This document shows positions 32,699 to 42,731 of a stretch of 64,000 nt of DNA, piece after piece. How positions within the stretch are numbered: position 1 is the stretch's first letter; every line of letters begins with the position of its first letter. This stretch comes from Pseudochelatococcus contaminans. GTDB taxonomy: Bacteria; Pseudomonadota; Alphaproteobacteria; Rhizobiales; Beijerinckiaceae. A program made the translations under genes and the position numbers. Location of the stretch: positions 62,001 through 126,000 of the forward strand of contig NZ_JACICC010000008.1 of NCBI RefSeq assembly GCF_014195635.1, read 5' to 3'. A model generated the notes under the pieces. That model was not told the origin of the DNA, did not search any database, and saw only the letters and a list, made by a program, of their open reading frames with translations.

Positions 32699-34636
32699 TC
32701 AAAGCTCCGACGATGTTTCCGCGCTCCGGTTGGCGCCAAGCACCAGCGTTTCAACCAGTTCCACGACCCGCACAGCCAAGGCCTCGGGGTCTGGCTCCGT
32801 CGCATCGAGCTGGATCTCTGGAGACAGCGGCGGTTCGTATTCTTGGCCGACACCCGTGAAGGCCGCGATTTTGCCCTCGCGGGCTTGCGCATACAGGCCC
32901 TTGGGATCGCGCTCCGCACAGACCTCTGCCGGCGCATCGACAAAAATCTCGATGAATTCATCCGGCGCGAAACGCTCCCGCAGCCGGTCACGATCGGCTC
33001 GGAAGGGCGAGACAAAGGCGCAGAGAACGATCAACCCGGCGTCGGTCATCAGTCTGGCGACCTCCCCCACCCGGCGGATATTTTCCGTGCGCGAGGCTGC
33101 GTCGAAACCAAGATCCGCGTTCAGCCCCTGCCGCAGAGCATCGCCATCCAGCATCGTCGTGTGCCGACCAAGCGCATGCAGCTTTGCTTCCACAAGATTG
33201 GCGATCGTGGATTTTCCTGAACCCGGCAGTCCGGTGAACCACAGCACGAGCGGTCGTTGATGCTTGATATCGGATCGTGCGGCGCGGTCGACATCGAAGC
33301 CATGACGATGAACGTGAGTCGCGCCAAGCGCCTCCACTGCCATGCCCGCACCGACGGTGGCGTTGGTGAAGCGATCGATCAGGATGAATGCGCCAAGCTC
33401 GTGGCTTTCGGTGTAAGGATCGAAAACAATCGGCACGAGCGTCTCGATTTCGACGAGGCCAATGGCGTTGAGACCCAGCGATACAACTGGTGTTTTGGCC
33501 AGTGTTTCCACATCGAGATAATGAGTGATCGCCCGCACTGTCGCCGGCACGGTGCGGGTGCCGAGTTTCAAATTATAGGAACGGCCCGGCACGAGAAGTT
33601 CATCCGCCATCCAGACCACACGCGCCGAGAACCGCGTTGCGACGATCGGACGATGTCGGGGGTCGGCAAGAACCTCGCCGCGCGGCGCATCAATTTCATC
33701 GGCGAGAACTAAAGTGACCGCATCGCCGGCCTCTGCAGCAGGCAAATCGCCATCGAAGGTGACGATACGGGATACCGTGCTGCTCTTGCCCGATCCGGCA
33801 GCAACAACGGCATCGCCCACCGACACCCGACCTCCAGCAATCGTGCCCGAAAAGCCGCGGAAATCGAGATTCGGCCGGTTAACCCATTGTACCGGCAGAC
33901 GGAACGGCCCGGTTGTGTCACGCTCTTCAACGTCTACGGTCTCAAGATGGCCGAGCAAGGTCGGCCCCGTGTACCAAGGCGTCGAGGGACTTGCGACGGA
34001 GATGTTGTCGCCAAAACGCGCCGAAAGCGGAATGGCCTGCACGGTCAGAAAGCCCAGATCCTTGGCGAAGGCTTCGTAATCCGCAACGATGGCATCGAAT
34101 TTTTTCTGATCGTAACCGACGAGATCGATCTTGTTGATCGCAAGTACGATATGGCGAATACCGATAAGGGACGCAATGATGCTGTGGCGCCTCGTCTGCG
34201 TGAGCAGACCCTTGCGCGCGTCGATCAATAGAATCGCCAAAGCGGCATTCGACGCACCCGTAGCCATGTTGCGGGTGTATTGCTCATGACCGGGCGTGTC
34301 GGCAACGATAAAAGATCGACGGGGCGTCGAGAAATAACGATAGGCTACATCTATCGTAATGCCTTGTTCGCGTTCGGCTTCCAGCCCATCGACCAGCAGC
34401 GCGAAATCGATATCGTCGCCTGTCGTGCCGACCCGGCGCGAATCATCTTCCAATGCAGAGTATTGATCGTCGAGAACGGCACTGGTTTCATAAAGCAGCC
34501 GCCCGATCAGCGTGGATTTGCCGTCATCGACGGATCCGCACGTCAAAAAACGCAGCAATCCTCGCGCCGGTGCGGCGTCTGCTGGCGCTTCATTAGTCCT
34601 GACATCCAGATTATCCGTGGAGAGAGAAGCAGGCAT
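32699..34636 (-). CDS. cysNC: Bifunctional sulfate adenylyltransferase subunit 1 / APS kinase
   Basis: N-terminal CysN GTPase drives APS formation with CysD; the C-terminal CysC domain phosphorylates APS to PAPS. 645 residues. GTPase motifs CGSVDDGKSTLIGRLLY (about 32-48), DTPGHEQYTRNM and NKIDLV are intact. The kinase P-loop GLPGSGKST is at 469-477 and the FVSPFRADRD active-site segment carries its serine near 544. Start overlaps the cysD stop by one base (TGATG). Last gene of the sulfate cluster. Confidence 0.96.
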   Translation of the reverse strand: MPASLSTDNLDVRTNEAPADAAPARGLLRFLTCGSVDDGKSTLIGRLLYETSAVLDDQYSALEDDSRRVGTTGDDIDFALLVDGLEAEREQGITIDVAYRYFSTPRRSFIVADTPGHEQYTRNMATGASNAALAILLIDARKGLLTQTRRHSIIASLIGIRHIVLAINKIDLVGYDQKKFDAIVADYEAFAKDLGFLTVQAIPLSARFGDNISVASPSTPWYTGPTLLGHLETVDVEERDTTGPFRLPVQWVNRPNLDFRGFSGTIAGGRVSVGDAVVAAGSGKSSTVSRIVTFDGDLPAAEAGDAVTLVLADEIDAPRGEVLADPRHRPIVATRFSARVVWMADELLVPGRSYNLKLGTRTVPATVRAITHYLDVETLAKTPVVSLGLNAIGLVEIETLVPIVFDPYTESHELGAFILIDRFTNATVGAGMAVEALGATHVHRHGFDVDRAARSDIKHQRPLVLWFTGLPGSGKSTIANLVEAKLHALGRHTTMLDGDALRQGLNADLGFDAASRTENIRRVGEVARLMTDAGLIVLCAFVSPFRADRDRLRERFAPDEFIEIFVDAPAEVCAERDPKGLYAQAREGKIAAFTGVGQEYEPPLSPEIQLDATEPDPEALAVRVVELVETLVLGANRSAETSSEL

Positions 34637-35619
34637 CAGAAGTATCCCTCGCGCTTCTTGCGCTCCATCGAGGCACCCGTGTCCTTGTCGATCACCCGGC
34701 CCTGCCGCTCCGAGACGGACGACGATTCAAGCTCGGCGATGATATCCGCCAGCGTTACCGCCTCTGATTCGATGGCTCCCGTCAGCGGATAGCAGCCCAA
34801 AGTGCGGAAACGGACCTTGCGTATTTGTGGTGTCTCACCCGGCGCGAGGGGAAATCGGTCGTCATCCACCATGATAAGAGCGCCGTCGCGCTCCACCACC
34901 GGTCGCTCCGCTGCGAAGTAGAGCGGCACGACGGGAATGTTTTCGGCCGCGATGTAGTGCCACACGTCGCGCTCTGTCCAGTTGGACAACGGAAAAACCC
35001 GCATCGATTCGCCCTTGGCGATCTGCGTATTGTAAAGGTGCCAGAGCTCCGGGCGCTGGTTGCGTGGGTCCCAGGCGTGGCTCGCCGTGCGGTGAGAGAA
35101 CACACGCTCCTTGGCGCGGCTTTTCTCTTCGTCGCGGCGTGCTCCGCCGAAAGCGGCGTCATAACCGCCTGCGTCGAGCGCCTGCTTCAGCGCCTCCGTT
35201 TTCATCACCTGCGTATGCGCAGCGGACCCGGATGCGAACGGCCCTATGCCCCGGCGCACGCCATCCTCGTTGACGTGCACGCGCAGATCCCAGCCATATT
35301 CCTGCGCAATGGCGTCGCGAAACGTGATCATCTCGCGGAATTTCCATGTCGTATCGACATGCAGTAGCGGGAATGGCGGCTTGGAGGGATAGAACGCCTT
35401 GCGGGCCAGATGCAGCATCACGGCGGAATCCTTGCCGATGGAATACAGCATGACCGGCTTGCGAAATTCTGCCGCAACCTCGCGGATGATGTGGATGGAC
35501 TGGGCCTCAAGCCACGCAAGATGAGGCGACAAGCGCCGCGCCGAAGCCGCAGATGTCGGCGTCCGCCCTGTAGTGACTGGCGTCCCTTGGTCGGCCCTCA
35601 AAGAATCGGTCGATAACAT
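34636..35619 (-). CDS. cysD: Sulfate adenylyltransferase subunit 2
   Basis: Catalytic ATP sulfurylase subunit, an ATP pyrophosphatase that adenylates sulfate. About 327 residues. The PP-loop appears as [13 protein letters not shown], with the [14 protein letters not shown] and [14 protein letters not shown] segments and the C-terminal [10 protein letters not shown] typical of CysD. The start is set at the ATG at 35619, with AGGG upstream; a TTG seven codons earlier is possible. Coupled to cysNC. Confidence 0.96.
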   Translation of the reverse strand: MLSTDSLRADQGTPVTTGRTPTSAASARRLSPHLAWLEAQSIHIIREVAAEFRKPVMLYSIGKDSAVMLHLARKAFYPSKPPFPLLHVDTTWKFREMITFRDAIAQEYGWDLRVHVNEDGVRRGIGPFASGSAAHTQVMKTEALKQALDAGGYDAAFGGARRDEEKSRAKERVFSHRTASHAWDPRNQRPELWHLYNTQIAKGESMRVFPLSNWTERDVWHYIAAENIPVVPLYFAAERPVVERDGALIMVDDDRFPLAPGETPQIRKVRFRTLGCYPLTGAIESEAVTLADIIAELESSSVSERQGRVIDKDTGASMERKKREGYF

Positions 35620-35709
35620 TGATAACCCTGATGCTCCCAAATGACGCCGGGTTTCTTCAAAAGCCTCGCGCGCTGCACGCCGAGACGGGTCTCGCCCCTG
35701 CGAACGCCG

Positions 35710-36231
35710 TCAGGCGTCCCCTTGCGTGACGCGAAGCCGGCGGCGCAGCCCGCTGAGATGCACTTCCTCGCCCTCCAGCGAAGCTGGCTGGTAATGATCG
35801 CGCACGAAAACCACGGCGCCAGTGCGCAGCGCCTCGATGGTGCCTTCGTGCTTCACCTCAAGCGCGTCGAAACCGCTGCGGTGCAAGGCGTTGATCTGAT
35901 CGCGCAGCACATCGCCCTGCGCACGCAACTCACCGCGATAACCGAGTCTGTCGCGCAAAATACGCGCGGTCGAGTAATGCCGCCCGTCGTTGTACTTCGG
36001 TATATCGAGCACGATCAGCGCAAAGCGGCGCACGTCCTGCTCCAGCCCTTCCAGGGTTTCACCTGTCTGGAGAACAAGCCCTAAGGGATCGGCCCGACCT
36101 TCCAGCACGGCGCGCTCGGCGAGATAGCGCTCCTTGCCGAGCACGATCGCCCCGGCAGCCGGCAGCGGCGCATCAGCGTCAACGAATTGCCATTCGTCGT
36201 CAACGAACGCACCGTTCCTGAACAGAGCCAT
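35710..36231 (-). CDS. DUF934 protein of the sulfite reduction module
   Basis: 173-residue DUF934 protein. Signatures include IVLDIPKYNDGRHYSTARILRD and a C-terminal YQPASLEG segment. The family is found almost only beside cysI/cysH genes in alpha- and betaproteobacteria and is presumed to help sulfite reduction. Its biochemical role is not known to me. The ATG at 36231 overlaps the cysH stop by one base (TGATG), so it is coupled to cysH. Confidence 0.85.
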   Translation of the reverse strand: MALFRNGAFVDDEWQFVDADAPLPAAGAIVLGKERYLAERAVLEGRADPLGLVLQTGETLEGLEQDVRRFALIVLDIPKYNDGRHYSTARILRDRLGYRGELRAQGDVLRDQINALHRSGFDALEVKHEGTIEALRTGAVVFVRDHYQPASLEGEEVHLSGLRRRLRVTQGDA

Positions 36232-36983
36232 CAGGCACTCCTCTTCGTCACACCAGCGGCGGAAACGTGAATGCCGCATTCTGTTTTTGCCTGTCCGCGC
36301 CAACGCCCGGCACGCGGGTCCTCACCCGGCGCCACAGGCGATGTGCAGGGGGCGCAGCCAATGGATGGATATCCTTTCGCCACCAGCGGGTGGCGTGGCA
36401 GATCGTGCTCACGCAGGTAAGCAACCAGTTCGCCCGCTCCCCAGCTTGCCAGCGGCGACACCTTGATATGCGTCGCATCTGCCTCGAACACAGGCAGCGC
36501 CGCGCGCGTCGACGCCTGAAACCGCTTCCGGCCTGTGATCCAGGCCGTAAACGGCATCAGCGCGGACGCCAGCGGCTCAACCTTGCGCAGGTGGCAGCAT
36601 CGATCAGGATCGATGCTGAACAGCGCGCCATACGGGTCCGCAACTTCCATCGCGCCGGCATCGGGGCCGACGCTGCGCACGTCCGTCAGGCCAAGTTGGT
36701 CGATCAGCGTATCGCGGTAAGCCAGGGTCTCGGGGAACAGCCGTCCGGTGTCGACGAACACCACCGGCACGGCCCGATCGACCCGCGAGGCAAGATGCAA
36801 CAGCACGGCCGACTCCGCCCCGAAGCTGGACACCAGCGCGATCTCCCCCGGAAACAGCCGCGTCAGCGCAACCCGCAACACCTCGTCCGCCGGCAGATCG
36901 CCATACGTGGCGTTTAGCGTGGCGACGCGCGCGTTGTCGGGCGCATGTCCGGCGGTTTCACGCGGCGGCTGGAGCTGCACCAT
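36231..36983 (-). CDS. cysH: Assimilatory (phospho)adenylylsulfate reductase
   Basis: Thioredoxin-dependent reductase producing sulfite. 250 residues. The PP-loop-like SSFGAESAVLLHL is near 52-64. Cysteines C129-C130 (DRCCHLRK) and C210-x2-C213 (IGCAPC) form the CC...CxxC set that binds a [4Fe-4S] cluster in APS-type reductases. The catalytic Cys is C236 in ECGIH. The FeS motif argues for APS as substrate, although the neighbour cysNC carries an APS kinase. The ORF start overlaps the cysI end by 26 nt. Confidence 0.93.
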   Translation of the reverse strand: MVQLQPPRETAGHAPDNARVATLNATYGDLPADEVLRVALTRLFPGEIALVSSFGAESAVLLHLASRVDRAVPVVFVDTGRLFPETLAYRDTLIDQLGLTDVRSVGPDAGAMEVADPYGALFSIDPDRCCHLRKVEPLASALMPFTAWITGRKRFQASTRAALPVFEADATHIKVSPLASWGAGELVAYLREHDLPRHPLVAKGYPSIGCAPCTSPVAPGEDPRAGRWRGQAKTECGIHVSAAGVTKRSA

Positions 36984-38631
36984 AGAGGGCCTCCTTGAAC
37001 GGCGCTTCGCCGACGCGGCGGAAGAACGCCAGGAACGGCTCTTCCGGGCTGCTGCGCTGCGCTATATAGGTGTTCACGACCGTTTCGATGGCATCGACGA
37101 TATCGTCGCTGGAAAAGCCGCGCCCGACGATGGAGCCGATGGAGCAGGTTTCATCCCCCGAACCGCCGAGGGTGATCTGATAGAACTCCTCACCTTTGCG
37201 GTCGACGCCGAGAATACCGATATGCGCCACATGATGATGGCCGCAGGCGTTGATGCAGCCGGAAATCTTGATCTTCAGATCGCCGATCTCGTGCTGCCGT
37301 GACAGGTCCGCGAAGCGCTCGCTGATGCGCTGCGCCAGAGGAATCGACCGCGCATTGGCCAGCGAGCAATAGTCGAGGCCCGGGCAGCAGATGCTGTCGG
37401 TGATAAGCCCGGCATTGCCGGTCGCAACGCCCGCCTTTTGCAGCTCGGCGAACAGCGCCGGTACGTCGTCCAACCTCACATGCGGCAGAACGAGATTCTG
37501 TTCGTGGGAGACGCGCAGCTCATCGAACGAATAACGCTCCGCAAGATCCGCGATGGCTTCCATCTGCTCGGCCGTCGCATCGCCCGGCACGCTGCCGACA
37601 CTCTTGAGCGAAACGGTCACGATGCCATAACCCGGAGAGCGATGCGGCGCGAGGTTACGCGCCACGAAATCGGCCAGCGCGGTATCCACGACCTTCGCAC
37701 GCTCCAGCGTTTCAGACCGCTCGGGCAGCGTCTCGAACGCGGGCGGGGCAAAGTACGCGGCAATGGCATCGATCTCGTCGTGCGGCAGCGTCAATGCATC
37801 GCGGCTCTTGATATCTTCGTACTCTTCCTCGACCTGCCGACGAACCTCGTCCAACCCGGCCTCATGCAGCAGGATCTTGACGCGCGCCTTGTACTTGTTG
37901 TCGCGGCGGCCGAACTGGTTGTAAACGCGCAGAATGGCTTCGCAGTAGCTCAGCAGCTCAGACTCCGGCAGGAACTCGCGCACCTTCTTCGCCACCATGG
38001 GCGTGCGCCCCAACCCGCCGCCGACATAAACTGTGAACCCGCGTTCGCCTGCCGCGTTTTCCACGATCTGCAAGCCGATGTCGTGCACCTGAATGGCCGC
38101 GCGATCATGCGTCGAGCCACTCACCGCGATCTTGAACTTCCGCGGCAGGTAAGTGAATTCCGGATGCAGCGACGACCATTGCCGCAGAATTTCGGCATAA
38201 ACGCGCGGGTCCGCCAACTCATCACGCGCGGCGGACGCAAAATGATCCGCCGATACGTTGCGGATGCAGTTGCCGGAGGTCTGGATCGCGTGCAGCTCCA
38301 CCTTCGCCAGATCGTCGAGAATATCCGGCACGTCCTCCAGCCTGATCCAGTTGAACTGGATGTTCTGGCGGGTGGTGAAATGGCCGTATCCCTTGTCGTA
38401 GCGGCGCGCGATATGAGCAAGACCGCGCAGCTTGGCGCTGCTCAGCGTGCCATAGGGAATGGCCACCCGCAGCATGTAGGCATGCAGCTGCAGGTAAACG
38501 CCGTTCATCAGACGCAGGGGCCTGAACTCGTCTTCGGTCAGTTCCCCGGCGAGCCTGCGCTGCACCTGATCGCGGAACTCCTCGACGCGACCATTCACGA
38601 AACGGCGGTCGAATTCGTCATAACGATACAT
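36958..38631 (-). CDS. cysI: Sulfite reductase hemoprotein (CysI / ferredoxin-type)
   Basis: Siroheme-[4Fe-4S] enzyme reducing sulfite to sulfide with six electrons. 557 residues with the two nitrite/sulfite reductase repeats. Cluster cysteines are in CCPGLDYCSLANARSI and CINACGHHHVAHIG. The GHFTTRQNIQFNWI segment is in the first ferredoxin-like domain. No cysJ flavoprotein lies nearby, so the electron donor is probably ferredoxin or another reductase. The flanking DUF2849 and DUF934 genes are its regular neighbours. Confidence 0.93.
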   Translation of the reverse strand: MYRYDEFDRRFVNGRVEEFRDQVQRRLAGELTEDEFRPLRLMNGVYLQLHAYMLRVAIPYGTLSSAKLRGLAHIARRYDKGYGHFTTRQNIQFNWIRLEDVPDILDDLAKVELHAIQTSGNCIRNVSADHFASAARDELADPRVYAEILRQWSSLHPEFTYLPRKFKIAVSGSTHDRAAIQVHDIGLQIVENAAGERGFTVYVGGGLGRTPMVAKKVREFLPESELLSYCEAILRVYNQFGRRDNKYKARVKILLHEAGLDEVRRQVEEEYEDIKSRDALTLPHDEIDAIAAYFAPPAFETLPERSETLERAKVVDTALADFVARNLAPHRSPGYGIVTVSLKSVGSVPGDATAEQMEAIADLAERYSFDELRVSHEQNLVLPHVRLDDVPALFAELQKAGVATGNAGLITDSICCPGLDYCSLANARSIPLAQRISERFADLSRQHEIGDLKIKISGCINACGHHHVAHIGILGVDRKGEEFYQITLGGSGDETCSIGSIVGRGFSSDDIVDAIETVVNTYIAQRSSPEEPFLAFFRRVGEAPFKEALYGAAPAAA

Positions 38632-38649
38632 CGCGAACTCCCGGATGGT

Positions 38650-38979
38650 TCAGGAAACAGAGGGGGCATGCGCCAGCGCTACGGAGGTTCCCGCCGTCGG
38701 CCCACCGGCCGCGCGGATCGCTTCCCGCAGCACGAGCGGAACAATGGCGTCCTCCTCCCGCTTCACATTGACGAGATAGGCGCCAACGACGAGATTACGA
38801 CGCTCGTCTTCGGCGCCGGCTTCGGTGAGCACGGCGGCAGCCTCCGGCGTGTCGACGACTTCAGCGGCATTGATGTGCGTCGACCATTCGCCGGCGGGCG
38901 TGCGGAAGACCACGAGACCCGAGTGCAGATCGTTCGCCGTCAGCACCTGCGGAATGGCCGCTTTCGCATCACGTTTCAT
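38650..38979 (-). CDS. DUF2849 protein between cysG and cysI
   Basis: 109-residue soluble protein with the DUF2849 pattern: a TANDLHSGLVVFRTPAGEWS start, then a GAYLVNV strand. It is conserved in alphaproteobacterial cysG-DUF2849-cysI operons; no activity is established to my knowledge. A regulatory or electron-transfer helper role in sulfite reduction is an inference from position only. Spaced 18 nt before cysI and 2 nt after cysG. Confidence 0.82.
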   Translation of the reverse strand: MKRDAKAAIPQVLTANDLHSGLVVFRTPAGEWSTHINAAEVVDTPEAAAVLTEAGAEDERRNLVVGAYLVNVKREEDAIVPLVLREAIRAAGGPTAGTSVALAHAPSVS

Positions 38980-38981
38980 GT

Positions 38982-40412
38982 CTACTCCGCTGCAACGAGG
39001 GGCTGCATGACAGCCACCGGGGGCGCAATCGGCTCCGCAAAGCCGAAATCACCGGCTGCGAGAGCTTCACCCACCAAAATCAGGACAGGGCCGGAAATAT
39101 CGCCGCGCGACTCTAGCGCCGGCAAATCCGACAGATGACCGACAAGCGCGCGACTGCCCTTGCGGCCTGCATTCTCAATGGCGGCGACAGGCGTCCCCGG
39201 CGAAACGCCGTGGCGCACCAGGCGCTCGAAAGTCTCTACAGCAGCGGTGCGGCCCATATAAATGCCGATGGTGCCGCCGGAGCGGGCCACTTCCGGCCAT
39301 CCGTTCGGCTCGCTGCCGCCAGCCCCGTGGCCGGTGGCGAACACAACCGATGATGACACGCCGCGCAACGTCAGCGGCACGGCATAATCCGCCGCCGCCG
39401 CCAAGGCCGCCGTAACGCCGGGAACGACCGTGTAGCGGACACTCGCCGCACGCAACGCGGCAATTTCCTCGCCGCCGCGCCCGAACACCAGCGGATCCCC
39501 GGCCTTGAGGCGCGCCACATGCCGGCCTTCACGCGCAAGCCGGACGAGCAATTCATTAATCTCACCCTGCGCGACGGAATGCTTGCCTTTGGCCTTGCCG
39601 ACGGAAATGCGGTGCGCATCGCGGCGCCCCATATCCACGACGGCCTCGGGCACGAGTTGATCGTGCACGATGACATCCGCCTGCTGCAGAAGTCTTTGAG
39701 CGCGCAGCGTCAACAAATCCTCGGCACCCGGCCCGGCCCCGATCAGCCAGACGACGCCCTCTTCCGCCGGAGCATCTGCGGCGAGGGCAGACAGGGCGTG
39801 ACGGCGAGCGCCTTCTATATCGCCCGCCAGCGCGAGTTCCCCGCCACGGCCATCGAACAGTGCCGTCCAGAAACGGCGACGCAGCGCGTTGGTCGGCAAG
39901 GCGTTGCAGACATTATCCCGCACGCTGCGGGCCAACTCACCCAGCCGCCCGAACTCAGGCGCAAGCAGTGCTTCAACGGCAGCGCGCACTCTTTGAGCCA
40001 GCACCGGCGCATAACCGTCCGAAGCGATGGCAACCGACACCGGCGCGCGATCCACGATCGCCGGAATGGCGAAATCGCACAGCTCGATCCGATCCACCAC
40101 GTTCACGGGCACGCCGGCTTCCCGGCCAAGACGGGAAATGCGCGCGTCGTAATCCGCGTCGCCCGTTGCGACAAAGAGCAGCGCCGCATTCCGCACGTCA
40201 TCCGCCACAGGCTCGCGCGGGTGCAACGTCACGTCATTCGTGGAGATCAGCGCAGCCATGTCCGGCGCGACGTGCATGGAGAAGACGACCGGCTTGCCCT
40301 CCGTGCGCAGCAGAAGCCGCAATTTGGCAAGCGCCTCGTCACCCCCGCCGACGAGAATCAGCGACCGGCCAGCCACATCATATGAAACGGGGAAGAAACG
40401 CAAACGGGCCAC
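38982..40412 (-). CDS. cysG: Siroheme synthase (multifunctional)
   Basis: Makes siroheme from uroporphyrinogen III for CysI. 476 residues. The N-terminal dehydrogenase/ferrochelatase half starts MARLRFFPVSYDVAGRSLIL with the NAD-binding VGGGDEALAK. The C-terminal SAM methyltransferase half has VWLIGAGPGAEDLLTLRA, LKAGDPLVFGRGGEE and the ATGHG segment. First gene of the cysG-DUF2849-cysI-cysH-DUF934-cysD-cysNC run, with a 335-nt upstream region that probably holds the operon promoter. Confidence 0.95.
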   Translation of the reverse strand: MARLRFFPVSYDVAGRSLILVGGGDEALAKLRLLLRTEGKPVVFSMHVAPDMAALISTNDVTLHPREPVADDVRNAALLFVATGDADYDARISRLGREAGVPVNVVDRIELCDFAIPAIVDRAPVSVAIASDGYAPVLAQRVRAAVEALLAPEFGRLGELARSVRDNVCNALPTNALRRRFWTALFDGRGGELALAGDIEGARRHALSALAADAPAEEGVVWLIGAGPGAEDLLTLRAQRLLQQADVIVHDQLVPEAVVDMGRRDAHRISVGKAKGKHSVAQGEINELLVRLAREGRHVARLKAGDPLVFGRGGEEIAALRAASVRYTVVPGVTAALAAAADYAVPLTLRGVSSSVVFATGHGAGGSEPNGWPEVARSGGTIGIYMGRTAAVETFERLVRHGVSPGTPVAAIENAGRKGSRALVGHLSDLPALESRGDISGPVLILVGEALAAGDFGFAEPIAPPVAVMQPLVAAE

Positions 40413-40747
40413 GGACTGACTGCCATCCTTGCTAAGTTGTTATGATCTGTTGCAAACTTCGGCGCACGCCATCGGCACTGCAATTACGCGGGTGGGCGTC
40501 ATGGCCTCGCCAACGGCGGCAGCGGCGCTTTCCAACGATGATCGACAAATAACATTATCACGCGCGTCTAAAAATTAAAATACAATTTTTATATGTATTA
40601 TAAAAGAGGCCTGATAATTATATAATTTCAGTGGCTTTTTGTGTGTGAGGTGGAAAAACGCCTTGCCGCGCGCGGCGTAAAAGCCGGCGCGCGGTGTGAA
40701 AACGCTTATTTCCCATTCTCCGCCAGCCTGATAGCGGAGCGCGCCTC
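40413..40747 (-). promoter_or_regulatory. AT-rich control region upstream of cysG
   Basis: 335 bases between cysA and cysG without an ORF. On the minus strand a perfect TATAAT occurs at 40602-40597. At 40616-40630 the plus strand reads AATTATATAATTTCA, 13 of 15 bases identical to AATTGCATAATTTCA upstream of cysP (45002-45016). At cysG this element covers the expected -35 region. It is a candidate site for a sulfur regulator; the regulator itself is not in the window. Confidence 0.4.
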
Positions 40748-41953
40748 TCACCCGGAGGGAAAGAGCCGCGCCTGCTGTACCTTGAGGCCGATGCGGTCCG
40801 ACACGTTCAGGTCTGCGCCGGGCGGCACATCCAGCTCGATGAGCTTGTCGGAGAATGCGACCCGCACTTCCGCACGGCGACCGTTAACGGTGCGGCGCAC
40901 CGAGGCTATGATGCCGGGAACGCCCGTTCCCGCTTCGGTCAGCGTCAGCTCGTTGGGACGCAGGTAAATATCGTGCTTGCCCGGCCCCGTCCCCGGCGGC
41001 ACAGCGACATCCAGCGCCTCGCCGGCGAGGAACACCTTGTCGTCGCGAACCTCGACCGGCAACCTGGCGGTATCGCCCAGGAACGACAGCACGAAGGGCG
41101 ATGCCGGGTTCTCATAAACCTCATCCGGCGTGCCGACCTGCTCCAGCCGGCCATTGGACAGGATAGCAACCCGATCCGCCAGCTCCAGCGCCTCATCCTG
41201 ATCGTGCGTGACGAAGATCGTCGTGTGGCCGGTGCGATCGTGGATCTCACGCAACCACCGTCGTAGATCTTTACGCACCTTCGCGTCGAGCGCACCGAAC
41301 GGCTCATCGAGCAGCAGCACGCGCGGCTCCACCGCCAAAGCGCGCGCCAGCGCCACACGCTGACGCTGGCCGCCGGACAACTGGGCAGGATAACGCCGCC
41401 CCAGATCGTTGAGCTGCACCAGATCGATCAGCTCTTCGACCCGGCGCTTGATCGCCGCCGCCGGTGGGCGCTCGCGGCGCGGGCGCACTTTAAGGCCATA
41501 GGCGATGTTGTCCGCCACCGTCAGGTGCTTGAACAGCGCATAATGCTGGAACACAAACCCCACACGCCGCTGCTGCACGGACAGATGCGTGGCATCCTCC
41601 GCCCCGAAAAACACGCTGCCTTCGGTCGCGAACTCAAGGCCGGCAATGATGCGCAGCAAGGTCGTTTTGCCGGAGCCGGACGGCCCGAGCAACGCCACCA
41701 GCTCCCCCGGATGGATCTGTAGATCGATACCAGCCAGTGCCTTGAAACCTTCGTAGTCGCGTTCGATTCCCTGTACGCGAATGCCGACGGTTCCTGCCGC
41801 GCGCGGCTTTGCGTCAGTGCCCGCCGTGCCCGCCGCGACCGGCGAGAGCGTGTCCGAAACGCCACTCGAGGAAGGACTTTGCAGCGAGGGTGAGGAGAGC
41901 GAGGAAGGCGAGGAGCGATGCGACTGCAAAGGCCGCTGTGATGTTGTATTCAT
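40748..41953 (-). CDS. cysA: Sulfate/thiosulfate ABC transporter ATPase
   Basis: ATPase of the CysPTWA importer. Family homology starts at about residue 58 of this frame ([20 protein letters not shown]). Walker [15 protein letters not shown], signature [16 protein letters not shown], Walker [13 protein letters not shown] and a C-terminal regulatory domain are present. The start is a problem. The nearest in-frame ATG (41953) lies 140 nt inside cysW and gives a Ser-rich, family-atypical leader. No ATG/GTG/TTG lies closer to the homology, but an ATT at 41782 with AGGAA 8 nt upstream does. Confidence 0.88.
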   Translation of the reverse strand: MNTTSQRPLQSHRSSPSSLSSPSLQSPSSSGVSDTLSPVAAGTAGTDAKPRAAGTVGIRVQGIERDYEGFKALAGIDLQIHPGELVALLGPSGSGKTTLLRIIAGLEFATEGSVFFGAEDATHLSVQQRRVGFVFQHYALFKHLTVADNIAYGLKVRPRRERPPAAAIKRRVEELIDLVQLNDLGRRYPAQLSGGQRQRVALARALAVEPRVLLLDEPFGALDAKVRKDLRRWLREIHDRTGHTTIFVTHDQDEALELADRVAILSNGRLEQVGTPDEVYENPASPFVLSFLGDTARLPVEVRDDKVFLAGEALDVAVPPGTGPGKHDIYLRPNELTLTEAGTGVPGIIASVRRTVNGRRAEVRVAFSDKLIELDVPPGADLNVSDRIGLKVQQARLFPSG

Positions 41954-42731
41954 TGTAGAGGATCTCGATGTGGAGCGGCATGGTGTTGGTGACGCCGCGA
42001 ATGTGACCGGAAACGACGGCGACCGCGCCGAACTCACCCATGGCACGCGCGTTGCACAGCAGAACGCCATACAGCAATGCCCAGCGAATGTTCGGCAGCG
42101 TCACGGTCAGGAATGCGGTGAACCCGGAGGCACCAAGGGACAGCGCCGCTTCTTCATCGGTATTTCCCTGCTCCTGCATCAGAGGAATGAGTTCTCGCGC
42201 CACGAAGGGAAACGTCACGAACACAGTGGCGATGACGATGCCCGGCAGCGCAAAGATGATCTGGATATTATGCTCCTTCAGGAACGAGCCGAAATAGCCC
42301 TGCGCCCCGAAGAGAAGCACGAACACAAGACCTGACACGACCGGCGACACCGAAAACGGCAGGTCGATCAGCGTGACGAGAAAGCTCTTGCCCGGAAACC
42401 GGAACTTGGCGATAGCCCACGAAGCGGCAACGCCAAACACCAGATTGAGCGGCACGGCGATGGCGGCGACAAGCAGCGTCAGCTTGATGGCGTGCTGCGC
42501 ATCCGGTTCTGCGAACGCGGACAGATAAACCCCGACGCCGCGTTTGAACGCCTCCAGAAACACCGTCACCAACGGCAGAATCAGAAACAGGCCAAGAAAC
42601 GCCAACGCAATGGCCAGCGTGACGCCCCGCACCCACGGCGCTTCCGTTGTCACGGAATGGCGCAGCGTTTCCTGCGCGGCGGCGCGCTCGGCCTGCGATG
42701 CCTGGGCGGTTGAAGGAACGTGCTCAGACAT
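41814..42731 (-). CDS. cysW: Sulfate ABC transporter permease CysW
   Basis: Inner-membrane permease with about six helices. 305 residues. The permease EAA-type loop ([30 protein letters not shown]) contacts the ATPase. The N-terminal membrane helix is [20 protein letters not shown]. The ATG at 42731 with AGAGG upstream overlaps the cysT stop by 8 nt. Its own 3' end underlies the putative cysA start. Confidence 0.94.
   Translation of the reverse strand: MSEHVPSTAQASQAERAAAQETLRHSVTTEAPWVRGVTLAIALAFLGLFLILPLVTVFLEAFKRGVGVYLSAFAEPDAQHAIKLTLLVAAIAVPLNLVFGVAASWAIAKFRFPGKSFLVTLIDLPFSVSPVVSGLVFVLLFGAQGYFGSFLKEHNIQIIFALPGIVIATVFVTFPFVARELIPLMQEQGNTDEEAALSLGASGFTAFLTVTLPNIRWALLYGVLLCNARAMGEFGAVAVVSGHIRGVTNTMPLHIEILYNEYNITAAFAVASLLAFLALLTLAAKSFLEWRFGHALAGRGGHGGH

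Noticed and set aside
37438..39138. 566-residue plus-strand ORF opposite cysI, DUF2849 and cysG
   Set aside because: Antisense shadow of conserved genes, with composition typical of such frames.
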